Notes: generated by a model from the sequence alone, not told the origin. A stretch of DNA of 64,000 nucleotides from Costus lasius (GCA_027563935.2 CM050453.2:61798018-61862017), one strand, 5' to 3'; numbered from the stretch's first letter, positions 9,128 through 21,482 are shown. Numbers and translations are program-made.

Positions 9128-12100
9128 ATGAGCTTCAATGTGCGATCCCTACTGGAAAGGGAGAAGTTTGCTGGGCCGAACTTCTCTGACTGGTTCGGAC
9201 ACCTTAAGATTGTTCTTAAGGCAGAGAGGAAACTGTATGTCCTCGAGACGGCGATACCGCCGCAGCCCGCTCCGAACGCCGCAAGGGCGGTTCGGGAAGC
9301 CTACGAAAAGCACGTCAATGATAGCATTGATGTCGCTTGCCTGATGCTAGCGTCTATGACGCCACCGCTGCAGCGTCAGCATGAGGATATGTCAGCTATA
9401 GAGATTATAGCGAACCTCAAAATGCTGTATGCTGCACAGGCGAGGACTGAGCGCTATAATCTGACGAAGCTCTTCTTTCAGAGCAAACTGGCTGAGGGGA
9501 GCCCAGTGGGAGCTCACGTGCTCAAGATGATTGGGCACAAGGAGGCTCTAGATAAACTGGGGCATACCATCAACCAGGAGCTTGCTGTAGACATAATTCT
9601 ACAGTCTCTTCCGCCTTCTTTCGATGCGTTCATCATTAACTATAATATGAACAAAATCGATTGTACGCCGGCAGAGCTGTTGAATATGCTCTTGACAACT
9701 GAGGAAACTCTGAAGGGTAAGCCTTCAACCTCTGTCTTAATAGTTCCTTCTAGGAACAAGAAGAAGGGGAAGAAGGGCAAGGCCCCTGTCAAGAATTACA
9801 GCAAGGCCCTGAAACAGAAGGTGAAGCGGTCGAAGGACAACAGGTGTTTCCACTGTGGCCAGCTGGGTCACTGGAAAAAGGACTGTAAAGCGCTCCAAGG
9901 AGATAAGAGGGGAAGCATCGCTTCTGGCTCAGGTATATATGTGACTGAGGTCATGTTATCTTCTTCTACTATATCATGGGTGTTGGACACCGCATGTGGA
10001 GTTCACATTTGTTCAAATGTGCAGGAACTCAAGAGAAGAAGGCAGGTGGGACAGCATGAGGTAGACCTACGAGTTGGAAACGGGGCACGGGTTGCTGCTG
10101 TTGCTGTAGGAGACTATTTCATTACTTTACCATCTGGCATTGTATTAGAATTAAACAATTGTTACTTTGTACCCAGTATTACCAAGAATATTATCTCTAT
10201 TCCTGCTCTTGTCAGGAAAGGATTTGCCTTTGAATGCAAGATTTCAAAGTGTGTTTTGACTTATGATAATATTGTGTATGCGACTGGTTCAATTAACAAT
10301 GGGTTATACATGTTGGACATGGAAAATTCTATACAAAACATTGATAATAAGAAAGCCAAGTATGCTGATGACAGCACCTTGTTATGGCATAGTCGTTTAG
10401 GCCATATAAACGAGAAGCGCATTAAGCGGTTGCATAATCATGGACTGCTGGGATCTTTCTCCTATGAGGAGATTGATACATGCAAAGCTTGTTTGATGGG
10501 TAAAATGACGAAGTCACCTTTTCTTCACAAAGGTCAAAGGGCTTCAGGTTTACTGGACCTTATACACAGTGATGTGTGTGGGCCTTTTAGTAAACAAGCC
10601 AGAGGTGGCTATCAGTACTTCATTACCTTTACTGATGATTTCAGTAGGTATGGGTATGTCTATTTAATGAGACATAAAAATGAATCTTTTGACAAGTTCA
10701 AAGAGTTCAAAAATGAAGTACAAAATCAGTTAGGCCGAAATATCAAGGCACTTCGTTCTGATCGAGGTGGTGAATACCTGAGTCATGCGTTTACTGACTA
10801 TCTGAAAGAGTGTGGGATTATCTCACAGCTCACTCCGCCAGGAACACCGCAGTGGAATGGTGTGTCCGAGAGGAGAAATAGAACGTTACTTGATATGGTT
10901 CGTTCTATGATGAGTCAGGCTACTCTTCCATACTCCTTTTGGGGTTTTGCACTGGAAACAGCTGCAAAGGTACTAAACCGAGTGCCATCCAAGGCAGTTT
11001 CAAAGACGCCATATGAGTTATGGAATGGGAAACAGCCTAGCTTGACATTTATCAAGATCTGGGGTTGCGAGGCTTATGTCAAAAAGCTCGCCTCTGGGAA
11101 ACTAGAGAGCAGATCTGACAAATGCATCTTTGTCGGTTACCCTAAGGAAACTAAGGGTTATTATTTCTTCGATCCCAAGGAGAACAAGGTTTTTGTTGCT
11201 CGGACGGCCATATTTCTTGAGAAGGAATTTCTTCTGCAAGAGGCCAGTGGGAGAGAAATAAAGCTGGATGAGAATCCAGAAGAAGGACAAAGTAGTCAAG
11301 CACAGTTGGATGAGCCTGAGCCGGTAGATCAGGTTATTGAACAACCTGAGGCTCAAATATCACGGGAACCGCGAAGATCGGGTAGGATCCGTCGACAGCC
11401 TGAGCGCTATGACGGAGTCTACATCATTGATAATGATGAACCCCTAACTTATGCGGATGCGGTCAGTGGACCGGAGTCAGCTAGATGGCTTGAAGCTATG
11501 CGAGCCGAGATGGACTCCATGTCAGATAACCAAGTCTGGGATTTGGTTGATCCGCCTCCGGGAGTAATCCCTATAGGCTGTAAATGGATCTTCAAGAAGA
11601 AGATTGACATGGATGGTAACGTGGTTACCTATAAAGGCAGGCTAGTTGCGAAAGGTTTCAAACAAATCTACGGGTTAGATTATGATGAAACTTTCTCACC
11701 AGTAGCCATGTTTAAGTCTATTCGGATTCTTCTCGCGATAGCTGCATATTACGATTATGAGATCTGGCAGATGGATGTGAAGACAGCTTTCCTCAATGGA
11801 AATCTGGATGAGGATGTGTATATGACACAACCGGAAGGTTTCACTAGTCCATCAGATCGTCATAAAATATGCAAGTTAAAGAAGTCCATTTATGGACTGA
11901 AACAAGCATCAAGAAGCTGGAACATTCGTTTTGATGAATCAATCTCTGAGTTTGGTTTCATCAAGAACGAAGATGACCCGTGTGTATATAAGAGGTTTAG
12001 TGGGAGCGTGATTACATTCCTAATCCTCTACGTCGATGATATCTTGATCATTGGAAACGATATTCCTGAACTGCATGCTGTTAAGGCATGGTTAGGAAAA

Positions 12101-13012
12101 TGTTTCCAGATGAAAGATCTAGGAGAAGCAGCCTATGTATTAGGTGTGAAGATCTACCGGGATAGATCTAAGAGGCTTCTCGGGCTGTGCCAGAGTACCT
12201 ACATCGATAAGGTCCTGGAGAGATTCCATTTAGAGAATTCTAAACGTGGATATCTTCCAGTCAGACATGGTCTGAATCTTTCGAAGAGTCAGTGTCCACA
12301 AACACAGACTGAGAAAGATGAAATGGACAATACGCCTTATGCTTCGGCTATTGGGTCCATAATGTATGCGATGTTGTGTACTCGCCCAGACGTCGCTTAC
12401 GGGTTAAGCGTGACCAGTCGATTCCAAAGTAATCCAGGTTTGGCGCACTGGATTGCGGTCAAGAACATTTTAAAATATCTGCGGAGGACCAAAGATATGT
12501 TCTTGATATATGGTGGTCAGGAAGAACTCAGTATAGAGGGATATACTGACGCTTCGTTCCAGTCAGACCAGGATGATTTCCGATCGCAATCAGGCTATGT
12601 TTTTAGCTTGAATGGTGGAGCAGTGGTGTGGAAAAGCTTCAAACAGTCTACTGTTGCTGATTCCACAACAGAAGCCGAGTATGTTGCAGCCTCGGAAGCA
12701 TCCAAGGAGGCAGTGTGGATTCGTAAGTTCGTGAGAGAACTTGGTGTCGTTCCTTCGAGTGCAGATCCTTTGGTTATCTTCTGTGATAACACTGGAGCTA
12801 TAGCACAAGCAAAGGAACCTCGGTCGCACCAGAAGTCCAAGCACATACAGAGACGGTTTCACTTGATCCGGGAGATCATTGATCGTGGCGAGATCAAGAT
12901 TTGCAAGGTTCATACAGATGACAATCTGGCAGACCCGCTTACCAAGCCTCTGGCGCAGCAGAAGCATGAGAAGCACTGTAATAATATGGGTTTGAGATTT
13001 CTCAACCATTAG
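9128..13012 (+). CDS. gag-pol: E2 gag-pol polyprotein (1294 aa, intact)
   Basis: This single frame encodes all proteins for copia replication in the copia order. Gag comes first, with a CCHC knuckle at residues 240-253 that packages RNA. The aspartic protease follows, with LDTACG at D287; family members usually have DTG or DSG, so the alanine is odd but shared by all copies. Integrase shows its HHCC zinc region, then D482, the TDDFSRY aspartates (503-504) and E581. Reverse transcriptase has YVDD at 968-971, and RNase H has TEAEY near 1182 and CDNTGA. The length matches the roughly 1300 residues of BARE-type copies. The ATG at 9128 sits where the other copies start. No stop or frameshift is present. 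The stop is TAG, about 20 bp before the 3' LTR. Confidence 0.97.
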   Translation: MSFNVRSLLEREKFAGPNFSDWFGHLKIVLKAERKLYVLETAIPPQPAPNAARAVREAYEKHVNDSIDVACLMLASMTPPLQRQHEDMSAIEIIANLKMLYAAQARTERYNLTKLFFQSKLAEGSPVGAHVLKMIGHKEALDKLGHTINQELAVDIILQSLPPSFDAFIINYNMNKIDCTPAELLNMLLTTEETLKGKPSTSVLIVPSRNKKKGKKGKAPVKNYSKALKQKVKRSKDNRCFHCGQLGHWKKDCKALQGDKRGSIASGSGIYVTEVMLSSSTISWVLDTACGVHICSNVQELKRRRQVGQHEVDLRVGNGARVAAVAVGDYFITLPSGIVLELNNCYFVPSITKNIISIPALVRKGFAFECKISKCVLTYDNIVYATGSINNGLYMLDMENSIQNIDNKKAKYADDSTLLWHSRLGHINEKRIKRLHNHGLLGSFSYEEIDTCKACLMGKMTKSPFLHKGQRASGLLDLIHSDVCGPFSKQARGGYQYFITFTDDFSRYGYVYLMRHKNESFDKFKEFKNEVQNQLGRNIKALRSDRGGEYLSHAFTDYLKECGIISQLTPPGTPQWNGVSERRNRTLLDMVRSMMSQATLPYSFWGFALETAAKVLNRVPSKAVSKTPYELWNGKQPSLTFIKIWGCEAYVKKLASGKLESRSDKCIFVGYPKETKGYYFFDPKENKVFVARTAIFLEKEFLLQEASGREIKLDENPEEGQSSQAQLDEPEPVDQVIEQPEAQISREPRRSGRIRRQPERYDGVYIIDNDEPLTYADAVSGPESARWLEAMRAEMDSMSDNQVWDLVDPPPGVIPIGCKWIFKKKIDMDGNVVTYKGRLVAKGFKQIYGLDYDETFSPVAMFKSIRILLAIAAYYDYEIWQMDVKTAFLNGNLDEDVYMTQPEGFTSPSDRHKICKLKKSIYGLKQASRSWNIRFDESISEFGFIKNEDDPCVYKRFSGSVITFLILYVDDILIIGNDIPELHAVKAWLGKCFQMKDLGEAAYVLGVKIYRDRSKRLLGLCQSTYIDKVLERFHLENSKRGYLPVRHGLNLSKSQCPQTQTEKDEMDNTPYASAIGSIMYAMLCTRPDVAYGLSVTSRFQSNPGLAHWIAVKNILKYLRRTKDMFLIYGGQEELSIEGYTDASFQSDQDDFRSQSGYVFSLNGGAVVWKSFKQSTVADSTTEAEYVAASEASKEAVWIRKFVRELGVVPSSADPLVIFCDNTGAIAQAKEPRSHQKSKHIQRRFHLIREIIDRGEIKICKVHTDDNLADPLTKPLAQQKHEKHCNNMGLRFLNH

Positions 13013-13021
13013 ATTAAGTGC

Positions 13022-13032
13022 AAGTGGGAGAT
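13022..13032 (+). other. E2 polypurine tract
   Basis: AAGTGGGAGAT directly precedes the 3' LTR and is the likely primer for plus-strand synthesis. The same tract occurs in E1 (17720-17730), E4 (30515-30525) and E5 (41882-41892), and as its complement in E3 (21463-21473). Confidence 0.9.
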
Positions 13033-14738
13033 TGTTGGAGTATGCCCTTAAGGCTAATGTTTGAGGCCTTTGGGATTGTAATAGTATCATGTAATAAACT
13101 CTTATGTTTATAAAAGGCATGGTTATTATTCAGCTTGTTACCTTGTCTGCTGTAATAAGTGTACTTCTGAATAATGTCTCAAAGCTGTTCAGCTAGGCTG
13201 ACAGGCTATAAGTCCTTAGTCGAGATATCTTGGAGAACATGAGACAGCCTTGATATGATAGAGACTAATATGAGTGCTAATCTTATAGGATGCTTCGAGC
13301 ATGGAATAAGATGTAGACTCATGGGTACATTGGATGTACTGGACAGACCCTACTGGGATATTCCATTGCTTGTCACAATGTGAATGATCCTTGTAAGCAA
13401 CAAGTGGCACATGTCCTCTGACTTGAGATCACTTGTGTTTCTAAATGAGGATTGTCATTGTCTTGAGCTAGTTCAATATCATTTGAGATATAATGATTAT
13501 AGACTATCTTGGATGGTGAGCTTGAATCAGGTTAAGGCACTTGTGATAGATAAAGGATTGCCGTCTCCTTGTTTAAGGAGTGTGATGTTCTATAGGGCCA
13601 CACTATATGAGATGATTGAGGAAGTGTATGGCCATACCCAGATGACTATGTTCATCTGATCTAATCATGCTCATCGTATTGGAGTTACAAGCTTGACATG
13701 CTTGTCCAATAAGAACATCCAGTGGCAAAGGACACATGTATGCCTTGTGAATTGAGTCACACTTGTGCTGTGTTTTGGGTGCAGTCTTGGAAGACTCTTT
13801 CCTTTATATCGGGAGACAGTGATGTGTTGCTAGATACCCCTCACTGATCGTGATAACGTAAGTTATCGTTACCGACATTTAAAGGAAACCCTCAGGGTCG
13901 CACAATTTGGTGATATGGCTTCCTTAAGTCAGATCGTGTGGACTGAATTGTTTTGGTTCAGTTTAAAGAGATTTAATCTCTGATTGTAAGTGAGATCTGG
14001 TCTGATCATGTTTGATTGATTAGAGCTTTAGATCGGTAAGCTTCGATCGAGAGAGATGATGCTAGATCGGTGCGATCAGAAGCGTCAGATGATGAAGGGT
14101 CAGATCTAGGACCTTGTGGTCTAATTTGGTCTAGACTTAATTCTGGGCTGATTTGGTTTCGAAATTGAACCAATGAAATTGAACCGGCTCATGGGTTGAG
14201 CGCTTGGTTCAAGAGGGAGAAGAGGTTGCGTTTGGTTCATGGAAACATGAACCATGAACGCCAACTCTTAATCGTTGCCATTTATGGAAAGTTCCATAAG
14301 CTAAACGCATATGCGTTCATGGCTTGATTACTCTCTAATGCTTTCGGTTTTGCTCTTTGGGCGTGGAGAAAACGGCTTGCTCTTGGAGAAGGCGTTGTTC
14401 TTGCGAAAAGAAGAAAGAGCTCTCGAAAAGAAGGCAGCCCTTTTTCATCTAATCTCCTACACACGGTTGAAAGAGCTTGCCAATCTTGCTAGCACAAGAC
14501 TTGCGCAAGGAGGAAGCTTTCATCCCTTGTGTGTGATTTCTTTGGAGAAGATCCCTTCGGTCTTTCTTCTTCCAAGCCGCACCATCTACATGGCTATGGT
14601 ATGATCTTGTTCTTATCAATCTTTGATAGTTGAACAATTGGCATGCAAACGATTTTAAAACCCTTGCTTCCGCTTGCATCATTTTTCATTAGCGCCATGC
14701 TTAGGGTTTTTGCCCCCTTTATCTTTGGGGTTCCTTCA
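13033..14738 (+). repeat. E2 3' LTR (1706 bp)
   Basis: Same length as the 5' LTR and identical as far as I can read. The hairpin is at 13852-13867. After it comes the TSD GGCAG and the resumed E1 frame. Confidence 0.97.
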
Positions 14739-14743
14739 GGCAG

Positions 14744-17710
14744 GTGGGACAGCATGAGGTGGACCTACGAGTTGGAAACGGGGCACGGGTTGCTGCTGTT
14801 GCTGTAGGAGACTATTTCATCTCTTTGCCATCTGGGCTTGTATTAGAACTAAACAGTTGTTACTTTGTTCCCAGTATCACTAAAAATATTATCTCTATTC
14901 CTGCTCTGGTCAGGAAAGGGTTTTCCTTTGAATGCAATATTTCAAAGTGTGTTTTATCTCTTGATAATATAGTTTATGCTACTGGTTCAATTAATAATGG
15001 GTTATTCATGTTGGACATGGAATGTTCTATACACGCGATTGATATTAAGAAAGCCAAGTATGCTGATGACAGCACCTTGCTATGGCATAGTCGTTTAGGC
15101 CATATTAACAAGAAACGCATTAAGCGGTTGCATGATCATGGACTGCTGGGATCATTCTCCTATGAGGAGATTGATACATGCAAGGCTTGTTTAATGGGTA
15201 AAATGACGAAGTCACCTTTTTCTAACAAAGGTCAAAGGGCTTCAGGTTTACTTGACCTTATACACAGTGATGTGTGTGGGCCATTTAGTAAACATGCCAG
15301 AGGTGGCTATCAGTACTTCATTACCTTTACTGATGATTTCAGTAGGTATGGGTATGTCTATCTAATGAGACATAAAAGTGAATCTTTTGACAAGTTCAAA
15401 GAGTTCAAGAATGAAGTACAAAATCAGCTAGGCCGAAATATCAAGGCACTTCGTTCTGATCGAGGTGGAGAATACCTAAGTCGAGAATTTACTGACTATC
15501 TGAAGGAGTGTGGGATTATCTCACAGCTCACTCCGCCAGGAACACCGCAATGGAATGGTGTGTCCGAAAGGAGAAATAGAACGTTACTTGATATGGTTCG
15601 TTCTATGATGAGTCAGGCTACTCTACCTTACTCCTTTTGGGGATTTGCACTGGAAACAGCTGCAAAGGTACTAAACCGAGTGCCATCCAAGGCAGTTTCT
15701 AAGACGCCATATGAGTTATGGTATGGGAAACAGCCGAGCTTGACATTTATCAGGATCTGGGGTTGCGAGGCTTATGTCAAAAAGCTCGCCTCTGGGAAAC
15801 TAGAGAGCAGATCTGACAAATGTATCTTTGTCGGTTACCCTAAGGAAACTAAGGGTTATTATTTCTACGATCCCAAAGAGAACAAGGTATTTGTTGCTCG
15901 GACGGCTATATTTCTTGAGAAGGAGTTTCTTCTGCAAGAGGCCAGTGGGAGAGAAATAAAGCTGGATGAGAATCCAGAGGAAGGACAAAGTGCGCAAGCA
16001 CAGTTGGATGAGCCTGAGCTGGTAGAACAGGTTATTGAACAACCTGAGGCTCAGATATCACGGGAACCCCGAAGATCGGGAAGGATCCGTCGACAGCCTG
16101 AGCGCTATGACGGAGTCTACATCATTGATAATGATGAACCCCTCACTTATGCGGATGCGGTCAGTGGACCGGAGTCAGCGAGATGGCTTGAAGCTATGCG
16201 CGCCGAGATGGACTCCATGTCAGATAACCAAGTTTGGGATTTGGTTGATCCGCCTCCGGGAGTTATCCCTATAGGCTGTAAATGGATCTTCAAGAAGAAG
16301 ATTGACATGGATGGTAACGTGGTTACCTATAAAGGCAGGCTAGTTGCGAAAGGTTTCAAACAAATCTACGGGATAGATTATGATGAAACTTTCTCACCTG
16401 TAGCTATGTTTAAGTCTATTCGGATTCTTTTCGCGATAGCTGCATATTATGATTATGAGATTTGGCAAATGGATGTGAAGACAGCTTTCCTTAATGGAAA
16501 TCTGGATGAGGATGTGTATATGACACAACCAGAAGGTTTCACTAATCCATCAGATCGTCATAAGATATGCAAGTTAAAGAAGTCTATTTATGGACTTAAA
16601 CAAGCATCTAGAAGCTGGAATATTCGTTTTGATGAATCAATCTCTGAGTTTGGTTTCATCAAGAACGAGGATGACCCGTGTGTATATAAGAGGTTTAGTG
16701 GGAGCGTGATTACTTTCCTAGTCCTCTACGTCGATGATATCTTGATCATTGGAAATGACATTCCTGAAATGCATGCGGTAAAGGCATGGTTAAGGAAATG
16801 TTTCCAAATGAAAGATCTAGGAGAAGCAGCCTATGTGTTAGGTGTGAAGATCTACAGGGATAGATCTAAGAGGCTTCTCGGGCTGTGCCAGAGTACTTAC
16901 ATCGATAAAGTCCTGGAGAGATTTCATTTAGAGAATTCTAAAAGAGGATATCTTCCAGTCAGACATGGTCTGAATCTTTCGAAGAGTCAGTGTCTACAAA
17001 CACAGACTGAGAAAGATGAAATGGACAATACGCCTTATGCTTCGGCTATTGGATCCATTATGTATGCGATGTTGTGTACTCGCCCAGATGTTGCTTACGG
17101 GTTAAGCGTGACCAGTCGGTTCCAAAGTAATCCAGGTATGGCGCACTGGATTGCAGTCAAGAACATTTTAAAATATCTGCGGAGGACCAAAGATATGTTC
17201 TTGATATATGGTGGTCAGGAAGAACTCAGTATTGAAGGATATACTGACGCTTCGTTCCAGTCAGACCAGGATGATTTCCGATCGCAATCAGGCTATGTTT
17301 TTAGCTTGAATGGAGGAGCAGTGGTGTGGAAGAGTTTCAAACAGTCAACTGTTGCTGATTCCACAACAGAAGCCGAGTATGTTGCAGCCTCGGAAGCATC
17401 CAAGGAGGCAGTGTGGATTCGTAAGTTCGTGAGAGAACTTGGTGTTGTTCCTTCGAGTGCAGATCCTTTGGTTATCTTATGTGATAACACTGGAGCAATC
17501 GCACAAGCAAAGGAACCACGGTCGCACCAGAAGTCCAAGCACATACAGAGACGGTTTCACTTGATCAGGGAGATCATAGATCGTGGCGAGATCAAAGTCT
17601 GCAAGGTACATACAGATGACAATCTGGCAGACCCGCTTACCAAGCCTCTGGCGCAGCAGAAGCATGAGAAGCACTGTAATAATATGGGTTTGAGATTTCT
17701 CAACCATTAG
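14744..17710 (+). pseudogene. gag-pol: E1 gag-pol, second part (rest of protease through RNase H)
   Basis: The E1 frame resumes here and runs 988 codons to TAG at 17708-17710. With the first part this makes 1294 codons, the same as E2 and E5. It contains the remaining protease, the integrase zinc region and DDE residues, reverse transcriptase with YVDD, and RNase H (TEAEY, CDNTGA). The GTG at 14744 is an ordinary valine codon, not a start. There are no premature stops, so the E2 insertion is the only visible lesion. Confidence 0.95.
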
Positions 17711-17719
17711 ATTAAGTGC

Positions 17720-17730
17720 AAGTGGGAGAT
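17720..17730 (+). other. E1 polypurine tract
   Basis: AAGTGGGAGAT lies directly before the 3' LTR, as in the sibling copies. Confidence 0.88.
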
Positions 17731-19401
17731 TGTTGGGGTATGCCCTTAAGGCTAATGTTTGAGGCCTTGGGATTGTATCAGTATCATGTAATAAACTCTT
17801 ATGTTTATAAAGGCATGGTTGTTATACAGGTTGTTATATTGTCTGCTGCAATAATTGTACTTCTGAATAATGTCTCAAAGCTGTTCAGCTAGGCTGACAT
17901 GCTGTAATGTCCTTAGTCGATATATCTTGGTGAACATGAGACAGCCTTGATATGATTGAGACTAATATGTGTTCTAATCTTATAGGATGCTTCGAGCATG
18001 GAATAAGAGGTAGACTCATGGGTACATTGGATGTACTGGACAGACCCTACTAGGATATTCAATTGTTTGTCACAATGTGAATAATCCTTGATTGCGACAA
18101 GTGGCACATTTCCTCTGACTTGAGATCACTTGTGTTTTCTAAATGATGATTGTCATTATTTTGAGTTAGTTCAATATCATTTGAAACATAATGATTATAG
18201 GCTATCTTGGATGGTGAGCTTGAGTCAGGTTAGGGCACTAGTGATAGACAAAGGATTGCCGTCTCCTTAATTGGAGTGTGATGTTCTAAAGGGGCCCCCT
18301 GGATGAGATGATTGAGAATAGTGTATGGCCATACCCAGGTGACTATGTTCATCTGATCTAATCATGCTCATCATATTGGAGTTACAAGCTTGACACGCTT
18401 GTCCAATAAGAACATCCAGTGGCAAAGGATTTATGCATGCCTTGTGAGTTGGTTCACACTTGTGCTGTTTTTGGGTGTAGTCTTGGAAGACTCTTTTCTT
18501 TATATCGGGAGACAGTGATGTGTTGCTAGATACCCCTCACTGATCGTGATAACGTGAGTTATCGTTACCGACATTTAAAGGAAACCCTCAGGGTCGCACA
18601 ATTTGATGATATGGCTTACTTGAGTCAGATCGTGTGGACTGAATTGTTCAGGTTCAGTTTAAAGGGATTTAATCTCTGATTGTAAGTGAGATCTAGTCTG
18701 ATCATGTTTGATTGATTAGGGCTTGAGATCGGTGAGCTTCGATTGAGAGAATGGATGCTGGATCGGTGAGATCAGGAGCATCGGGAGATGAACGGTCAGA
18801 TCAAGTACCTTAGGGTTTTAATGTGATCTGGACTTATGGCTTGGTTTATTTGGTTATTAAACCAAATTCAAGTGAACCGGCTCATGAATGAGCGCATGGT
18901 TCAAGGGTGAAGTGGAGTTTGCGAATGGGTAAACCCATGATCGCATGAAGAGAAGTGGCATGCTATTTTTAGATAGCACTTCTCTTACGTGACCCTCTCT
19001 CACGTTCACGCCTTTCCTCTTTTCGTTAGTCGCCTTGTCTCTTGCTCTTGACGAGAGAACATACGGTGGTGAAGAGCTCGACGAGGAGGAAGAAAAGAAT
19101 CGCCAAGCCAAGACATCTCTTCCCTTCCACTCGACAAGGACATCTTTGGGCCTTGCTAGCACAAGGATCGCAAAGGGAGTAAGCGACATCAACTGTGTGC
19201 GTCACCTCTGGAGAAGATCAAGTTTGATCTTTGCTTCCAAGGCGCCATCTAGAAATGGCTATGGTATGATCCTTTTCTATTTGCAATTGGGTCATTTTTG
19301 TTAATCATACAGCATGCAAGATCTAGAAACCCCCTTTCCGCTGCTTTCATTCCCATATGCGCCTATGAGTTAGGGTTTCGCCCCCTTGTGGGGACCTTTC
19401 A
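17731..19401 (+). repeat. E1 3' LTR (1671 bp)
   Basis: Same length as the 5' LTR, with at least eight differences. One is T to G at about 18009, which is silent in the antisense 64-codon frame (17913-18107). The hairpin is at 18548-18563. It faces the E3 LTR at 19755 tail-to-tail across 353 bp. Confidence 0.97.
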
Positions 19402-19622
19402 ACAAGTACAAGAGCTGTCCCAAATCCACTCAGGTACATCGATTGGGGACAAGAGTTTGAGCACAAATCTAATCTATCTCTAGGGACATTATCATGTAAA
19501 CACATAATCGCAGATGTAAACTAAGCATGGTAACGATAATGCTAGAATGATATAAAAGAAATATCAATGCCAAGTAGTAGAAAGGCAAACCAAAACTAGG
19601 TCTTAGGGCATAAACACCAACA
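19402..19622 (-). mobile_element. family-B copia LTR, minus strand, right piece (LTR start)
   Basis: On the minus strand an LTR begins TGTTGGTGTTTATGCCC at 19622 and runs to the E1 insertion. It then continues at 1131. It matches the plus-strand LTR starting at 49557. The first 5 bp outside its start are GGAAT (19623-19627). Confidence 0.8.
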
Positions 19623-19754
19623 GGAATGAGGAAGTCCAGAAGGCCGAGAACAACTTTCATACATTAGGATGTCCACCAAAGCTGAAGTACAAATATGAAG
19701 AAAAGAAGTATCACTCTAGAAGATCAACACAAGATGACTACTATATGCTGGGGT
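19623..19754 (+). pseudogene. left part of a split open frame with repeats, unrecognised
   Basis: In one frame codons are open from 19625 to the E3 insertion and continue in register at 48874 when one TSD copy is removed. This part reads LGCPPKLKY, then a lysine-, tyrosine- and arginine-rich stretch, then the start of LGWPPKLK. I do not recognise the protein. It could be an exon of a host gene or coding debris of an older transposon. Confidence 0.45.
19750..19754. repeat. target-site duplication of E3 (GGGGT)
   Basis: GGGGT precedes the left E3 LTR and is repeated at 48869-48873 after the right one, 29.1 kb away. The whole block between is therefore one element plus its later insertions. Confidence 0.93.
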
Positions 19755-21462
19755 TGTTGGGGTCCCCTTCGAGGGGGAGCGAGAAACCCTAAGGTGAGTA
19801 CCCCTTTCAAGAGGGGGGCGCAAGTGACCTTTCTTTGTTTTAGCAGCGGAATTAGGGTTTCACATTTGATCGCATGCTATACATTCATATGATCAACTTA
19901 AACATCAAGTGAAAGATGCGTTACCATGGCCATGAGAAGGAGGCGGCTTGGAAGCAAAGACCAAGAGAGATCTTCTCCACAAGTGACGCACACAAGAAGA
20001 GAGATGGCTTCTTCTTGTTGATCTTTGTGCTAGCAAAGATCTTCAAGTGTCCTTGCCGAATGGAAGGGATGGGAGACGAGATCTTGCTTGGGCGAGAGCT
20101 CCACACGTTCGTCCACCTCTTCTCCACACGCAAATTGCAAGAAGCCAAGCGAAGTGAAGTCAAGTGGTGAACGGCTTGGCGTTAGGCGTTTTGAAGAAGA
20201 GGCCTTGATGACTTACCATAAATGGAAGCATGCACTCATAAACGACCAAAACGCCTTCACCCTTTCGAACCATGCGTTCACATAAGTGAACCGGTTCTCT
20301 TTTGGTTCAATTGCATTTGGTTCAACAAACCAAATCAAATAATCCCAAGCCCCCTTTGGTCTAGATCATATCAAACCCTAAGGTTCAAGATCTAACCGTT
20401 CATCTCCTGATGCTCCTGATCTCACCGATCTAGCATCACCTCTCTCGATCGAAGCTTACCGATCTCAAGCCCTAATCAATCAAACATGATCAGACCAGAT
20501 CTCACTTACAATCAGAGATTAAATCCCTTTAAACTGAACCCAAACAATTCAGTCCACACGATCTGACTCAAGTAAGCCATATCATCAAATTGTGCGACCC
20601 TGAGGGTTTCCTTTAAATGTAGGTAACGATAACTTTCGTTATCACGATCAGTGAGGGGTATCTAGCAACACATCACTGTCTCCCGATATAAAGGAAAGAG
20701 TCTTCCAAGACTACTCCCAAAACACAGCACAAGGGTGAATGCACTTCACTAGGCATACATGTTTCCTTTGCCACTGGATGTTCTTATTGGACAAGCGTGT
20801 CAAGCCTGTGACTCCAATATGATGAGCATGATTAGATCAGATGAACATAGTCACCTGGGTATGGCCATACACTTTCTCAATCATCTCATTCAGGGGGGCC
20901 CCTTTAGAACACCACACTCCTTGAACAAGGAGACGGCAATCCTTTATCTATCACTAGTGTCCTAACCTGACTCATGATCATTATCCAAGATAGTCTATAA
21001 TCATTATGTTTCAAATGATATTGAACTACCTCAAAACAATGACAATCATCATCTAGAAACACAAGTGATCTCAAGTCAGAGGACATGTGCCACTTGATGC
21101 AAACAAGGATTATTCACATTGTGACAAGCAATTGAATATCCTAGTAGGGTCTGTCCAGTACATCCAATGTACCCATGAGTCTACATCTTATTCCATGCTC
21201 GAAGCATCCTATAAGATTAGAACACATATTAGTCTCAATCATATCAAGGCTGTCTCATGTTCACCAAGATATCTCGACTAAGGACATATGCATGTCAGCC
21301 TAGCTGAACAGCTTTGAGACATTATTCAAAAGCACAGTTATTGCAGCAGACAATGTAACAAACTGAATAATAACCATTGCCTTTATAAACACAAGAGTTT
21401 ATTACATGATACTTTTACAATCCCAAGGCCTCAAACATTAGCCTTAAGGGCATACCCTAACA
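19755..21462 (-). repeat. E3 3' LTR (1708 bp)
   Basis: Minus-strand LTR starting TGTTAGGGTATGCCC at 21462 and ending in ACCCCAACA at 19755. The hairpin at 20628-20643 has loop GAAA on the element's sense strand. Two C-rich/G-rich hairpins lie near its end. The antisense 64-codon frame is at 21087-21281 (+). Confidence 0.96.
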
Positions 21463-21473
21463 ATCTCCCACTT
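21463..21473 (-). other. E3 polypurine tract
   Basis: On the minus strand AAGTGGGAGAT directly precedes the 3' LTR. Confidence 0.88.
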
Positions 21474-21482
21474 GCACTTAAT

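Larger units (their letters stand above)
5566..14738 (+). mobile_element. E2: intact copia element nested in E1
   Basis: A 9173-bp element with two 1706-bp LTRs in which I saw no difference, a TSD, a primer-binding site, a polypurine tract and an uninterrupted 1294-codon gag-pol. It inserted into the E1 gag-pol frame in the same orientation. Its sequence is almost the same as E5; both E2 LTRs share variants that both E5 LTRs lack. It is a good candidate for an autonomous, recently mobile copy. Confidence 0.97.
1132..19401 (+). mobile_element. E1: copia LTR retrotransposon (Angela/BARE-like), host of E2
   Basis: A structurally complete Ty1/copia element with two 1671-bp LTRs, a tRNA-iMet primer-binding site, a long leader, one gag-pol frame and a polypurine tract. 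It is split by E2 at 5565/14739. Without E2 it is about 9.1 kb. At least eight single-base LTR differences were seen by eye, most of them C/T or A/G, so it is the oldest of the complete copies here. Placement near Angela/BARE rests on the long LTRs starting TGTTGG, the gag N-terminus and the single roughly 1300-codon frame; no alignment was run. Confidence 0.97.

Noticed and set aside
8683..9131. Short plus-strand frames in the leaders (also 4063-4495, 26142-26469, 37543-37991)
   Set aside because: They overlap in different frames, differ in ends between copies, resemble no protein and lie in untranslated leader.
12590..13120. 176-codon minus-strand frame (also 41450-41980, 30140-30577 and 21486-21905 on +)
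   Set aside because: It is the antisense of the RNase H end of gag-pol and recurs only because that coding sequence is conserved.
14744..17710. New gene starting at GTG 14744
   Set aside because: The GTG is an internal valine codon of E1 gag-pol resuming after E2.
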